This document shows, piece by piece, positions 22,376 to 33,192 of a DNA stretch of 36,551 nt. Positions within the stretch are counted from its first letter, which is position 1. Each line of letters starts with the position of its first letter. The stretch is taken from the NCBI GenBank assembly GCA_946803715.1, contig CAMPET010000027.1:453515-490065 (forward strand), given 5' to 3'. This DNA comes from Beroe ovata. Taxonomy: Eukaryota > Ctenophora > Nuda > Beroida > Beroidae. Under the pieces are notes generated by a model, which did not search any database, had not been told where the DNA came from, and saw only the letters and a program-made list of their open reading frames with translations. The position numbers and the translations under genes were made by a program.

Positions 22376-23587
22376 CTAACCAGATGACAAATCATCAATT
22401 GAAATTTCATCCAGAAACTCCTCCATTGCCCGAACATCTTTCTCCACATCAACAGGGTCAACAATTGAACTTTGAGACTCAGACTCCGAAAACAGTTTCA
22501 ATTTAGGCACACTACTACAATCACGGAAAAAGGATCCTGCATCTTCTGGAGACTGAGAAGCAAAGGGAGCTATTAAAACAAAACTGTCAGACGTCATAAC
22601 ATCCTCTTTTTGGGCTAGATCTCTCACTCGTGTAGAAATAGATGATAGTGTTGGCAAAGAAGGGACTACTCCTTCAGGCAATGCAGTCACAGGACAAACT
22701 GGATTTCCTTCAGTTGAAATTGTGCTCTCTACACTTGTACAGACACCCTCTGACTTGATTACTGGGGTGAATGGCATTTGCGATGTAGAAATTGCAAATG
22801 AAAAGGGGAAAGCTGATTCAAGAAGGGAGGCAAAAGGTGTCTCTTTATCATCAATTAAATTTGTTGATGTAATGTCTGATAATTGTGGGATTGTAGTGTC
22901 AGCAAATGGGCAAAATGGGAGACAATCAGGCTGCTCTGATGAGGATGGCTCAGCTTCGATTGATCTACCATCTTGCACAGTTAACACTGGAGTTGGTATT
23001 TCTAATGAAGTTCTGTAAAAAACATTGACAGATAAGGTACCTGAAGGAGTACCTACTACACCAATTCTCTCACATTTGATACTGTCACCTAGTAGCATAT
23101 CAACTGGAACATTCTCCTCAGTTATTTCATGTGAAATATAGAAAAATCCACCATTAGTTTGTTTTCTTGTCAGTCGGTATGTTGGAGTTGCTCTTGAGGT
23201 TGCTATGACACTTCTCAGGAGCATGCACAATGCATTATATACTGTAAATGTAACTTTGACTTGTTCATATTTCTTGTTCAAAGAAAAGGTCCAAATCTCA
23301 AGTGCCATGATTTCATTATCAGATGTGTGTAATTGGATCTTCAGACTGATTGTTTTTCCGAGAAACAAGCTGTTTATTATCACTTTCTCCTTACAATCTT
23401 CTGTTACCTTAGAATTCTCAGACATTGCTACATTGAACCAGCTTGGGATTGTACAACTAGATTCAGATGACAGGGCTGATCCATGTCGAGAACAGACTAT
23501 TGTTTGAATAGACTTGAAACAAAACTGCTTGATATATACTTCAAGATCCTTTTTGTCTTTACTATTCAAGGGGTATGGGCTAATCAT
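22376..23587 (-). CDS. ATG13: ATG13, autophagy initiation complex subunit
   Basis: This is a single exon of 403 aa. The frame is open further upstream, but the first in-frame ATG is at 23587 and gives MISPYPLNSKDKKDLEVYI, matching the usual ATG13 start. The N-terminal half is a HORMA domain (about residues 8-200): LEIWTFSLN, VTFTVYNALCMLLRSVIA, TPTYRLTRKQ and VGTPSGTLSVNVFYR are family signatures. A long Ser/Thr/Pro-rich, probably disordered region follows. The C terminus (SFVLIAPFA, then EDAGSFFRDC and KDVRAMEEFLDEI) matches the conserved end of animal ATG13, which contacts ULK1. ATG13 works in the cytosol in the ULK1/FIP200/ATG101 complex that starts autophagosome formation. Human ATG13 is somewhat longer (about 500 aa), and the difference is in the linker. 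The lack of introns is notable beside intron-bearing neighbours. Confidence 0.92.
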   Translation of the reverse strand: MISPYPLNSKDKKDLEVYIKQFCFKSIQTIVCSRHGSALSSESSCTIPSWFNVAMSENSKVTEDCKEKVIINSLFLGKTISLKIQLHTSDNEIMALEIWTFSLNKKYEQVKVTFTVYNALCMLLRSVIATSRATPTYRLTRKQTNGGFFYISHEITEENVPVDMLLGDSIKCERIGVVGTPSGTLSVNVFYRTSLEIPTPVLTVQDGRSIEAEPSSSEQPDCLPFCPFADTTIPQLSDITSTNLIDDKETPFASLLESAFPFSFAISTSQMPFTPVIKSEGVCTSVESTISTEGNPVCPVTALPEGVVPSLPTLSSISTRVRDLAQKEDVMTSDSFVLIAPFASQSPEDAGSFFRDCSSVPKLKLFSESESQSSIVDPVDVEKDVRAMEEFLDEISIDDLSSG

Positions 23588-25143
23588 CAAAAAAGTGCCC
23601 CAAAAGTTGAGATATGTCTCTGTCAGCCATAGTCCATTACCTAGAATCAAAACTTATTGAATGTCATGGAGGATTGTTTGTGAATATAAAGCCTAACATA
23701 TGTTGTTGATACTTCATGAAAAGATATATTTCAGAAAAGAAAGATTCTTTTGAGACATCAATCTGCAAGACTTTTCTCCAACTCTGTACTTGAACCCCAA
23801 CAAGATCACTTTAAGTAAACATTGTGGTGAGCAGCAAGATCTAAATGAATCACACCAAGATGAGTGGTGTGCAGGCATCATCAGTCCAATACCTACCTCA
23901 GCTTTCCGGGTGTTTAAATTGTGTTTAAATGTTGTTGATCAATGATATTACTTGTCAACACTAAAAATAACAATCAAATTTGAGAAGCAAGGGCCAACCT
24001 TTGCAGCAATCCTATGAAAAAGTGGCTATGATTGAATTGAATTGGATTGAATAATTTTGACATGAATTAACTCTAATATTCATCCCTACAAGACTTCACT
24101 AGTAAGTACCCCAGTCTATGCACCCAGAATAAACATTTACCTTATTACAGGAAAGTAAGATTACATATAATAAAGTGCCAAAACGCCAGCAATGTCTTAA
24201 TTTCATGCTGCTTAATATAATGACATGCTGGCTCAATTTTATGTAACACCAATTTCGGAAGATGGTGACTTCTTTTAACATGAAATTTAGGTAAATTTTT
24301 GGACAAATTAAAACAGTTTGAATTTAGGATGAGAGAGAGAAATCAAAGTCTATGAACAGAACTTGGAGTTATTCTCAGAGTTCTCTGCACAGCTAGCAAA
24401 GTCTATAATTAAGGAGAACCCAAATACTCCAGTAGCACATTGAAGCCTATTCATGCATCATCCATAAAGAAGTCCTATGAATACTTTCAGTTGGATTCTG
24501 GAAAACAGAACATATTGGGTGACTGGAGAACAATCGGCATTACTAAGGCAATCAGTGATGCAAGTGACACATCCTGGACCTCACTCCTCAAACCATTTGC
24601 CAACCTTAACATTTAAGACCCGTAAATGCAGTTCTAAGTGACCTTTTTGGCATGTAATGACATGAAAAATTCCTTCATTGCAAAATTTCGCATTTTTGGT
24701 CTGGACAAAATGAAACCCATGCATGTTATTAAGCCGCTCCATCCTCAAAGTGTCTTAATTTTCGTGGTGCCAACATGTCATTAAGCACCACGAAATTAGT
24801 TATTTAGTTTATTGTTGTCTTAGTTTATTGTTGTTGTTTAGTTTATTGTTGTCTTAATCTTCTACAATAAGGTATATAACAACTTATTGCATCAAACTCA
24901 CATGCAAAAGTTATAAATGTATTTTTAAAGTTATAAATTATCATCACCAGTTGATCAGCATAAAGTCCTATATACATATAATCTGTGCACACGTAGCGCG
25001 CCCCTTATTTTTCTTGGAGTATTTGCAGCGCAGATAAACAAGTTGTTGAATTTTTCCCGGCCCTACAGCTACCCTCGCCGCGCTGGCGGGATTTTATCCC
25101 CGGCAAAGGGGAATTATCGCGCGCGATGCGATATTGCGATCGC
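23588..25143. other. Upstream of ATG13, no gene recognised
   Basis: AT-rich sequence without supported exons. It holds an inverted repeat near 24757-24798 (TTTCGTGGTGC/GCACCACGAAA) and three copies of TTAGTTTATTGTTGT at about 24804-24856. GC content rises abruptly from about 24990, where the GC-rich repeat family begins. Confidence 0.5.
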
Positions 25144-25163
25144 TTGCCGGATGTTATCTGTCC
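25144..25163. repeat. Terminal motif of the TTGCCGGATGTTATCTGTCC family
   Basis: This 20-bp sequence is identical to the left end of the inverted-repeat element at 32801-32920 and recurs inverted, with one change, at 33654-33673. Here it is followed by the same CTTGCGCGCGGCGC and GCGCCTTCATC body, so the stretch to about 25216 is a fragment of that family. Confidence 0.75.
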
Positions 25164-25216
25164 ACGATTCCTTGCGCGCGGCGCGCGCGCCTTCATCATT
25201 CATGCTTCATCGAAGG

Positions 25217-25314
25217 TTGTAGGAATTCGAATGTAGGATTTCACCCTACCCTTGCTGGCGCGCAAGGGGCGGATTGAAAATCGCGCGCACCGACGGTAGG
25301 GTAAAATCCTACAA
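25217..25314. mobile_element. Short TIR element (MULE-type MITE), copy 1
   Basis: The 98-bp element ends in TTGTAGGA on the left and ACCCTACC-complementary GGTAGGGTAAAATCCTACAA on the right. It is flanked by a perfect 9-bp direct duplication, CATCGAAGG (25208-25216 and 25315-25323). The left end carries an extra internal start, TTGTAGGAATTCGAATGTAGGATTT, as if partly duplicated. A 9-bp target duplication is usual for Mutator-like elements. A related sequence near 32853 has CATCGAAGG once and no element. Confidence 0.85.
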
Positions 25315-25332
25315 CATCGAAGGCCGAAACAG

Positions 25333-25743
25333 TTTTTTCCCAAAACCAAATGAGATTTGGTTGTTGTACATTGTAGTCCGCAGCATCTGTGCCTGGCCTT
25401 GTAGGATTTCACCCTACCCTTGCTGGCGGGATTGAAAATCGGGGCGGATTGAAAATCGCGCGCACCGACGGTAGGGTAAAATCCTACAATGCCTGGCCTT
25501 CTTAATCTCAAAGTCTGAGCTGTGATATGAAAAAGAACGCGGCATGATCATATACGTCAGACTACCGCCATCTCGATCTCACTAAAGCTACAGCGTTTCT
25601 ACACAGCTACAGCGTTTCTACACGTGACGTGACGGCAGTCTGACGTATATGCCGCGTTCTTTTTCATATCACAGACTTTGAGATTAAGAAGGCACAGATG
25701 CTGCCGACTACAACAACCAAATCTCATTTGGTTTTGGGAAAAA
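25333..25743. mobile_element. Compound foldback element
   Basis: The outer arms (25333-25393 with CCCAAAACCAAATGAGATTT and ATCTGTGCC; 25693-25743 as its reverse complement) enclose inner arms (25499-25568 and 25634-25692 with GTGATATGAAAAAGAACGCG). In the middle, AGCTACAGCGTTTCTACAC occurs twice in tandem. The left arm is interrupted by MITE copy 2, which the right arm lacks. No transposase frame is visible, so this would be non-autonomous. Confidence 0.85.
25399..25489. mobile_element. Short TIR element (MULE-type MITE), copy 2
   Basis: The 91-bp element has termini TTGTAGGATTTCACCCTACC and GGTAGGGTAAAATCCTACAA (one mismatch over 20 bp). A perfect 9-bp duplication, TGCCTGGCC, flanks it (25390-25398 and 25490-25498). 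Its body is nearly identical to copy 1, apart from a small insertion or deletion around GGCGGGATTGAAAATCGGGG. It sits in one arm of the compound foldback. Confidence 0.92.
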
Positions 25744-26149
25744 TACAGTATAGGTACTGGTAGAACAAATCTGAAATGTCGGCGTGGCAGGTTGGGTCAC
25801 GCATTGCATCGTGGGAACCCGAACAGCCAGCACAGAATACAAAATAGTATCAGTAATCCAATGGACATAATATTAATTACAATTCCTTATCCTATAACCT
25901 GATACTGATAGTGATACTCTAACTCATAAGTTAAGTCATAGCGTAGTTCAGTCATAGCATATTTATAGAGTGAAAGTCATACTACTACTACTTTTACTTT
26001 TAGTGTTAGTCCTAATTGTTAGTCATACTTCTTGTGTAACTGTAAGTCCTAATTCATTGTGATTGAGCATTATGACTATATGTACTGCTACACTTTCTTC
26101 ACCCAAAATCTTATTATATTTCTAAATCTAAACTGAAACACGGTCTCAT
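25744..26149. other. Intergenic downstream of threonine-synthase-like gene
   Basis: AT-rich, with many short TAGTCATA/AGTCCTAA repeats. It probably contains the 3' UTR of the minus-strand gene. No exon was seen. Confidence 0.5.
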
Positions 26150-27574
26150 TCATGCTTCAGCTTTGAATTCGTCCCATATCTTCTCGATGATGTCCCGTAG
26201 AAAGGATCCCCAATCGTCGTGTTTCTCTAACTGCGAATAGGATACAGGTCGCTCGAGGAGTTCAGACACGGCAGTAGACTGAGGGATGGACATCCTTGCC
26301 GCATTTACAGCCGCCTCGAATTTGCAGACAGATGCCGTTGCCAAGACAACCCTGAGACTAGCTGTAGCCTCTACAGTGAGGTAATGGTGCACCCCAATGG
26401 CGGTATGAGGGCACACCAGGTAACCATTGTTCTCGTCATAAACTTGTCGGATTGCGGTCTTGACATCTTCATCTGTCACAGTGGAGGAACTGGTTATCCT
26501 CTCGCTCACCAACTGTCGTATGTCCTCCGGCACAGTCAGCCTCTTCTCCCGCTCAAACTCGGTCATGAGGTCCCGTACTCGCGCAAAGTCACCACCAGTC
26601 ACCAAATACCATATACGCTCCATATTGTACGGTACTTGGATATCCATAGCTGGAGCGAGTGTGGCAAACACTTCGTCTGCAGCTGAAAAGTCACCGTCCC
26701 TGACAGTTCTGTCGACGATGTTATTTCGGGTGACAGCACAGGATAACCTGATCGGGAGTCCCATTTCGATGGCCAGGGTTCCCGATGTCACATTCCCACA
26801 AGCTCCAGTAGGGACAATTACCTCCACATGCTGATCACAAGTTGGGCACAGCTGGAGATAAGCATAGAAATAGTGGACAGTTTGGACCATGAGACGTGTC
26901 CAGTTGATGGAATTGATGGAACATAATCGGTGTTTCTCCGAGAACGTTTTGTCCATGAAGCATGGTTTGATGACGTTGTCACAGTCATCAACAGATCCGT
27001 CCACCCTGATAACATGGACATTGTTGTCGGTGACTGTTGTCATCTGCTTCTCCTGGACATCTGACAATCTGTCACGAGGGAACATGACAACTATGTCAAC
27101 CCAGTGGAGACCCCTGACCGCCTCTATTGCCGCACTGCCCGTATCACCAGAGGTAGCTACAACGATCGTAACGTGCTCTTTTCTCTTCTCCAGGAAGTAC
27201 TCTAGGAACTGGCCCACACATGACATTGCCAGGTCCTTGAACGACCACGTCACACCGTGAAATAGCTCCATAACACGGAGACCCGATGGCAGGGTGATGA
27301 CAGGAGCAGTGTCAGGGTGAGTGAATCGACTGAACGCCTTGTCAAGGAGTTCATACAAATCAGAGCGGGGTATCTCCTCCTCGGTTATGAAGTAGGGTAG
27401 TATCGACTTGGCAAGGTCGATATACGACTTGTTACTCCATGATCGCAGTGTTTCCTTGTCGATAGTGGGAATAGTGTCCGGCATAACTATCCCCCCGTCA
27501 GAGAGGAATCCAGAGAAGAGCGCGTCATGGAATGATAGATCCACCACACCACCTCGAGTGCTCCTGTATTTCAT
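26150..27574 (-). CDS. THNSL2: Threonine synthase-like protein 2 (PLP-dependent phospho-lyase)
   Basis: This is a single exon of 474 aa, close to the usual length of THNSL2. The start MKYRSTRG matches the family start (M-x-Y-x-STRG). The N-terminal threonine-synthase domain (to about residue 90) has FSGFLSDGGIVMPD. The PLP-binding lysine is K113 in TWSFKDLAM, TSGDTGSAA is at 141-149, and the phosphate-binding loop is GACGN at 257-261. Animals lack threonine synthesis. Vertebrate THNSL2 is reported as a phospho-lyase acting on O-phosphohomoserine and O-phosphothreonine to give 2-oxobutyrate, so this enzyme probably does the same in the cytosol. The absence of introns is notable, though all key residues are present and the gene looks intact. 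Confidence 0.94.
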   Translation of the reverse strand: MKYRSTRGGVVDLSFHDALFSGFLSDGGIVMPDTIPTIDKETLRSWSNKSYIDLAKSILPYFITEEEIPRSDLYELLDKAFSRFTHPDTAPVITLPSGLRVMELFHGVTWSFKDLAMSCVGQFLEYFLEKRKEHVTIVVATSGDTGSAAIEAVRGLHWVDIVVMFPRDRLSDVQEKQMTTVTDNNVHVIRVDGSVDDCDNVIKPCFMDKTFSEKHRLCSINSINWTRLMVQTVHYFYAYLQLCPTCDQHVEVIVPTGACGNVTSGTLAIEMGLPIRLSCAVTRNNIVDRTVRDGDFSAADEVFATLAPAMDIQVPYNMERIWYLVTGGDFARVRDLMTEFEREKRLTVPEDIRQLVSERITSSSTVTDEDVKTAIRQVYDENNGYLVCPHTAIGVHHYLTVEATASLRVVLATASVCKFEAAVNAARMSIPQSTAVSELLERPVSYSQLEKHDDWGSFLRDIIEKIWDEFKAEA

Positions 27575-29517
27575 GACCTATGTGAGGGAGGAAACGGGTG
27601 AGAGAGAATGTATACATTGACCTAGTAATCTGACAAATGTAATAACGTGTTATGCTAGAACAATTAGATTCAAATATGACATAATTAATTAATGTAGTTA
27701 TCCCTACAGTGAGAGCACCGGAAAACAAAATCATCACAAGACGGTGGGAAACTATCAACGAGGCCTGACTTTGTGGATTCCGCGTCTCACGAGGAACTCG
27801 CGTCATGTGGCCATGTGCATATTGAGAATATTTAGGTACTATGTCGGTACTCGAATTTGTAAATATTCCTATGACGTCACAGAATTCTGGCTAACTACGC
27901 AGGCGAGAAAATAAATATCGGTGACACACCCAACCGGTATTGGTAAACCGAATAGCAGGGCAAATTAATTGTTCTCGGCAGTTATCATTATGCATTAGCT
28001 AATTGTCAGAAGCGGGTTTTAGAATTTGCGTATAGACTTGAGTCCACTATAGCAAAAGTTGGCAATGCCACCGAGACTTATGTTCCTTTCACAAACCCGG
28101 AAAGACGTCTTTTATTCAGTCAAAGCCCTCCTGAGATCAAAGCCGTTATATTCGCATGACGCATAACGGAAACATTAATATTTGTACAATATGAAATATC
28201 AATGTGATAATAACATCAACCAGTAGACACACGCTGACATAACTGACCGTCATTTCCCCGATTTTACCAGAAGATATGAGTTTACGCCGGAGTAATTAAC
28301 TCGTACTTCGTACTATGTACGAACACTATATCATAAAGTGGACAGTCTATCGCACTGGTACGTGGTACAAGTTTACCGCCCGCCGTGTGCAGTATAGTCA
28401 GGTCAATTATACTGTGTAGCTTTGATTTCGTCACGTGTCTTCCTAGACACGTGATAAACGTGTTTATTATGTCCATTAATGACGGGCGAGGTGCAGCAGC
28501 TTTATCACATAATTACCTGTTTTGCAAATTGTTTCCCGTTTTTCTCTACCACTTTTCAACAAGTTTATCCCGCCTTAATTGATTGTTTGAGACAACTCAT
28601 CATGTTTGGCTGGATTGTCTTCGATATTTCCAGATTTTCTATCAGCTTTTACGAAATTAACGCTCCTGGCGGGAATGTTTTAAGGAAGTCATACAGAAGT
28701 GAACGCGTTATAAAATTCTGGCCTCAACGCGGAAACCTGTTTTTCTCTATCAAATCAATGCTCGTTTAGCAATTGTATGGACTCTGTCTAAAACTGGCGA
28801 TGACGTTATAGTCACGCCTATACATAGAGCTGCACTGCTCTTACAAAAGCCGATGTATTCTCTCTGCACGCAGCCAGTGACATGGTCCACAATTAGCAGT
28901 TTACATCCACCACTTACTCCTATACCATACTGCTCCGTTCCAACTACTTGCATAATGCATGTACATTTCTTCTAATCGACCCTTTCTCATTGTCGTTAGA
29001 TCGGAAATATGTCAGCGTAACCATGGATTCAGATATTTGCACGTGCAAAATGCATTGACCTGGCAAATCTTTCTCAATTACCGTTTGACACCTTGCTGAT
29101 GGGATCTTATTTACATTCTGTGATTTTACCTTTTTAAACCACCTTTGAGGATTTTAGAAGCAGAGGAAGACTAATCGCGTCTCTCAAGGTAGGTTAAACC
29201 AATATGATTGTCGAACTTGGCAGCCGTTCATTTTGGAATGTATCGACCAGTTGTCAATCATCATTTCCTGGTTACAGTATTGCCAGGCAAACCATCTTAT
29301 TCATCATCAATCTGCGGCCTGAAGCGGCCCCGGTACAATATAGCTTTTTATCTACACACGGTGAAAAATAAACTCGCGTGCACATGCGCAACACTATTTT
29401 GTGATCGTGCGCCTTACAAACATTCAGTAGTTTTGGTCCCAAAACAAAATAAGATCGCCGATCAAACAGAGATAAAAGCAGAGAAACTTTGGATGATTTT
29501 CTTTCTATTTCAGAACC
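27575..29517. other. Intergenic between divergent genes
   Basis: The minus-strand THNSL2 and plus-strand kinase-like gene diverge here, so both promoters should lie within. A strong acceptor (TTTCTATTTCAG) ends at 29513, four bases before the kinase-like start codon, so a 5' UTR exon must lie upstream. A perfect hairpin with CACGTG in both arms is at 28431-28454. No coding exon is supported. Confidence 0.55.
28431..28454. repeat. Hairpin with two CACGTG boxes
   Basis: TCACGTGTCT and AGACACGTGA pair exactly around TCCT. Two E-box cores 14 bp apart in a probable divergent promoter region could be a regulatory site; this is inference. Confidence 0.7.
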
Positions 29518-31080
29518 ATGCCTCGCCCAAATGTCAACTTAGAAGAACTGTCACAAGACATGCAGAGCTTATATGCTTTCCAGATTTCAGACGTCAAGGA
29601 TTTGATGTGTTATGATGACGCAACTTTCCTATTCACAGGAAATGGTAAATACCTTACCTATCCAGTTTGAAAGGTTACATTCCTATCAAATAAGACTTAA
29701 GATCAACCAAGCTGCTAAAATGCATTCCCATCAGGTTCAGGTCGGTTTATAGCGAAATACTACAACCCATCCTTCACAAACAAAACAGTTCTGAAAAAGA
29801 TACTCGAAGTGTTAGGACACCTTAACAGTTTCAATGTACCACAGCCTGTTCCCCAGTCAAACGGAAGTTTAATGGCAGAGGTTAAAAATTGTACCCTGTA
29901 CTTTGCTTATTGCTGCAACATTTTTATACTGTAAAAGCCGTGACTATCCATCAGCATTCAGCAATGTGCGTCTCATTTCAGATTCCTTGCAACAAATCAA
30001 ACATTGGATGCAAATCGGAGAGTTATCTGGTTTTATACACCTACATTGCCGGTGACTTGCTGCACTTTCAGAAAAAACCACCAAAATTCTGGAAAAAATT
30101 AGGTAATATGATTGAACGTGTTTGTTTTGACAGCTGATGAAGTGGTTAGCTACTGTTTAAAAGTGCTCCCTCGACCTTGTATAATTTGCAGGTGTCTTAT
30201 TGGGGGAAATCAACGTTTCAATGTCCAAAGTGAAGTGTGACTTGTATGAGAGGGACTTCCCATGGAATCCACTGATAGTTCACAAAACCCTGTCTGAGGA
30301 AGAAAAGCATTTTCCTTCAGAGGAACTTCCCAATATAGATGTAAGTTTCAACCTGTGTGTGTCAGTGTTATGACTTATGGTGACAATGTTATGAGCGACA
30401 TTGTGTTTTTGGAATATTGTCCGAATTGTTCTAATCTTACACTCTACAGATACAATCCGTGATCAAAACCTCTATGAGGTTCCACGAAAATCTGAAAGGA
30501 TGTCCAAAGCAGTTTATACACGGGGATATCAATGAGTACAACATTATAGTGGGCAAAGATGGGGAGATAGGTATCATCGACTTCAACGATCTGATCTACT
30601 GCTACAGAGTCTTTGACGTGGCTCATTGTATTGGATACATGATGGAAGCTCAAAACTGTGATACACAGGTATTTGAAATATTTAACTATGAATCAGCGGG
30701 ATATTGGTTTTGAATTGTGTTTACACATGTACTACATTCTGCAACTATACCCACTGAGTATGATCTACTGAGTATTACTCAGTAGATGACACTCATGAAT
30801 ACCTAACGCACTATAACAAAAGGTACAATTAATTCAGGTAGCCAGACAGATCTATGAGGGGTGCAGTTCGGTAATCAAATTATCAAAGAAGGAAACAGAG
30901 ATTATATACGATATAATCTTGTGTAGGTTCATACTCAGTGTGACCTGCGGTAACAAAACCATCAATCTGGGAGGTGCAAATCAGTACATTCAACAGTGTG
31001 TGGACAATAACAAAAAGTTCCTCAAGAAATTCTTGAAGTTAGGGAAAGACAGCTTCAATAAATCAGTTCTAGGATTGTGA
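29518..31080 (+). CDS. HYKK: APH-family kinase, hydroxylysine kinase-like
   Basis: The six exons are 29518-29644, 29735-29880, 29982-30102, 30192-30340, 30450-30668 and 30838-31080, 1005 nt in all (334 aa), with consistent phases. The N lobe has a short FTGNGSGRFIAKYYN strand pair with the likely ATP-contact lysine. The catalytic loop is FIHGDINEYNIIV (D207) and the metal-binding segment is GIIDFNDLIYCYRVFDVAH (D225). This order, including the YxVFDVA element, matches hydroxylysine kinase (AGPHD1), which uses GTP to phosphorylate 5-hydroxylysine in lysine/collagen breakdown. The substrate here is inferred from likeness only, as the APH fold is shared by choline and other small-molecule kinases. 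The donor after exon 2 (GAG/GTTAAA) is unusual. Intron 5 holds a 25-bp palindrome at 30763-30787. Confidence 0.88.
30763..30787. repeat. 25-bp palindrome in kinase-like intron 5
   Basis: ATCTACTGAGTA and TACTCAGTAGAT are exact reverse complements around one T. Confidence 0.85.
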
Positions 31081-32547
31081 CCATTTACTATACAGGATTA
31101 GGAACATATTGTGATATAAGAACTTTAGATTGGATTTTACTATTACCTATTACCTTATTTTTCAAATGTCTGACAATACTCATAGGAAATAGGAACAAGT
31201 ATTTTATTGATGCACAAGATCGATATCCATTGAACATGTCCATAAGACATTGAAAGTGGACAAATTGTGTCCATTGTGTCCATTGGTGTACAATGGACAA
31301 AAATACCAAATTGTCATGTTATAAGGAGTATCTAATGGAGGTGCATTAGAGTATTAGACCTGCATTAGACGTTTTCTTGTTGATGGACAAAATGGGCACA
31401 ATAACAAATCTTTTGACCCTTTTGCCATTTTATTTAAATGCATCGGTATAATTTGTATTCAGTTATTTATTGGTAACTACTATGGTAAATGCTCTGAGGG
31501 TGTGAAGAGCTATCTAGTATCTCTATTATGATCTCTGTTCGCAGGATTACCGTATTGTGGATGCTTTATGATGGAGAATTGGTACACTAACATTGATTCA
31601 AGTGCATGAGCTCTTGCACTAAATTCAATAAGTCTTTTCATGTAACATCTCTCTTGCATGTGATCAATAATTAACATTTTTTCTCAATTTTTAGGGGAAA
31701 ATGCCACAATGAAACCCTTATTCTGGGCAAAAAGAGCCATAATATTGAATATGAACTATGAAGAAATCCTGATAAACCCTCAGAGCAAGAACTGAGAGAA
31801 ATTCTGTGAAAACCAGTCTGGAGTAAGATTGAATGGTTGTAGAACAATGGGCAATGGCCTTCCTGACGAACTACTAAGTTAAATGCAGCTGTGTCTTGCA
31901 CCTATATGATGCAGTAACTTATATCACAGAAATAAATGGTTTGATTTACCTGGCACAAAACTTGGGGACTGCTTGAACTTGAACCTATTATATTCAAGGT
32001 GTTCCTTTTGGACACTGAACTGGCAATATTCAAGGCATGTTGTTGATAAGCAACACAGTGCAAAATTTCAAAAGGAGTGCCTAACTGGGTGTTGATCAAG
32101 AAAAGACAAACTACAAAGTTTATTATGTAAGATAAGATAAGAATTTATGGTATAAACCATCACACCATTCAAGAAAATTTCATCAATACAATCTCAGCCA
32201 CTGTATCTTGAAGACAAAGAAGTCTATTCTAGAGATACACCAATGATAAATGGACCCTTCTTTTTGAGATATATCAAATGAAGTGAATGACAAATTGACC
32301 AACATAAGAACTAACAAGCATATAAGCAAACTATGTATAGAACAGTCATCATTATACTCGTGTACTATAATAATATTGAATATGCACTGCTTCAACTCAA
32401 GAACTCGTTTGCATTTCCAAAAAGTTCTTAAATTCAACTTTTGAATTTATCAATGGATTATAGAATGTACACACAGATAAGAAACGTACCGGGAAAACTG
32501 CGCAAATGGCCGGGTCCCGGATCCGCGCAAGTTTGAACATGAATACA
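31081..32547. other. Intergenic AT-rich, no gene recognised
   Basis: This follows the kinase-like stop codon. Short GTCCATTG/CAATGGAC repeats occur around 31255-31300. No frame shows a domain or a convincing splice pair. GC content rises from about 32490 into the repeat cluster. Confidence 0.5.
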
Positions 32548-32560
32548 GTTGCCTGGCAAC
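32548..32560. promoter_or_regulatory. X-box-like palindrome
   Basis: GTTGCCTGGCAAC is a perfect inverted repeat around one base and fits the RFX X-box pattern with spacer length one. It lies in the repeat cluster, away from any gene start that I can place, so it may be chance. Confidence 0.25.
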
Positions 32561-32800
32561 GCGACGCTAGGCCCTGTTGCAGCGCAGCGCGAGCGACGAC
32601 CCGAGCCCTTGTTTCGTGTAAGCGGCGCGCACAGCCGCACAAAACCAGGGTCATCGTTTTCAGATATACCATTATACCCTGTCCATTTTTATGTTTGTTG
32701 CGCGGCGCGCGCCTTCATCTGTCTGTTTGAGAATAAGTTTGCGCAAAACAAAATTCTCGACAGAGTCTATCATCGATTAACAACGCGGAAACAAAAATTA

Positions 32801-32920
32801 TTTTGCCGGATGTTATCTGTCCACTGTTTCTTGCGCGCGGCGCATGCGCCTTCATCGAAGGCCGCCCGAAACAGGCCTGGTTCGCGGGCCTTCGATAAAG
32901 ACAGATAACATCCAGCAAAA
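32801..32920. mobile_element. 120-bp TIR element with paralogous empty site
   Basis: The termini TTTTGCCGGATGTTATCTGTC and GACAGATAACATCCAGCAAAA match as inverted repeats at 20 of 21 positions. The interior has GCGCGCGGCGC, CGCCTTCATCG and a second inverted pair around CGAAGGCC. The flanks (CAACGCGGAAACAAAAA before, AATATTTGCGATAATT after) are contiguous at 33731-33765 without the element, which shows it is an insertion. No coding capacity. Confidence 0.88.
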
Positions 32921-33192
32921 AATATTTGCGATAATTTGATCCTAAATTTTTAATTTTTATAGTTTTGTCTTTATGGTAATTTTTGTCCCTATTTTATGCG
33001 CACACGTTTCACGCCCCTAATCTACATTCTACTAATATAGTATTTTATGGTTATCTGACTACCCTTATTCGACGAATTCAAAAATTTAGGATGGCAATTT
33101 CAGTTTCTTTAATTCATTCATTTCCACTATATGATGTTCACAATATCTTTGCTGGGCTGAAATAAGAATATTCATAAACTTAAGTAGATTTA
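32921..33192. repeat. Direct repeat copy A (272 bp)
   Basis: Aligns along its whole length with 33747-34018, with scattered substitutions and small indels; shared landmarks are AATATTTGCGATAATT at the start and AACTTAAGTAGATTTA at the end. It is AT-rich and non-coding. It probably belongs to an interspersed repeat together with the GC-rich sequence before it. Confidence 0.9.

Noticed and set aside
25200-25511. Minus-strand frame of 103 codons through the foldback region
   Set aside because: It consists of two MITE copies and repeat arms; the apparent internal protein repeat is the repeated element.
29208-29615. Alternative plus-strand frame overlapping the first kinase-like exon
   Set aside because: No family likeness; the acceptor at 29513 and the phase-1 donor at 29644 fit the other frame, which continues into the kinase fold.
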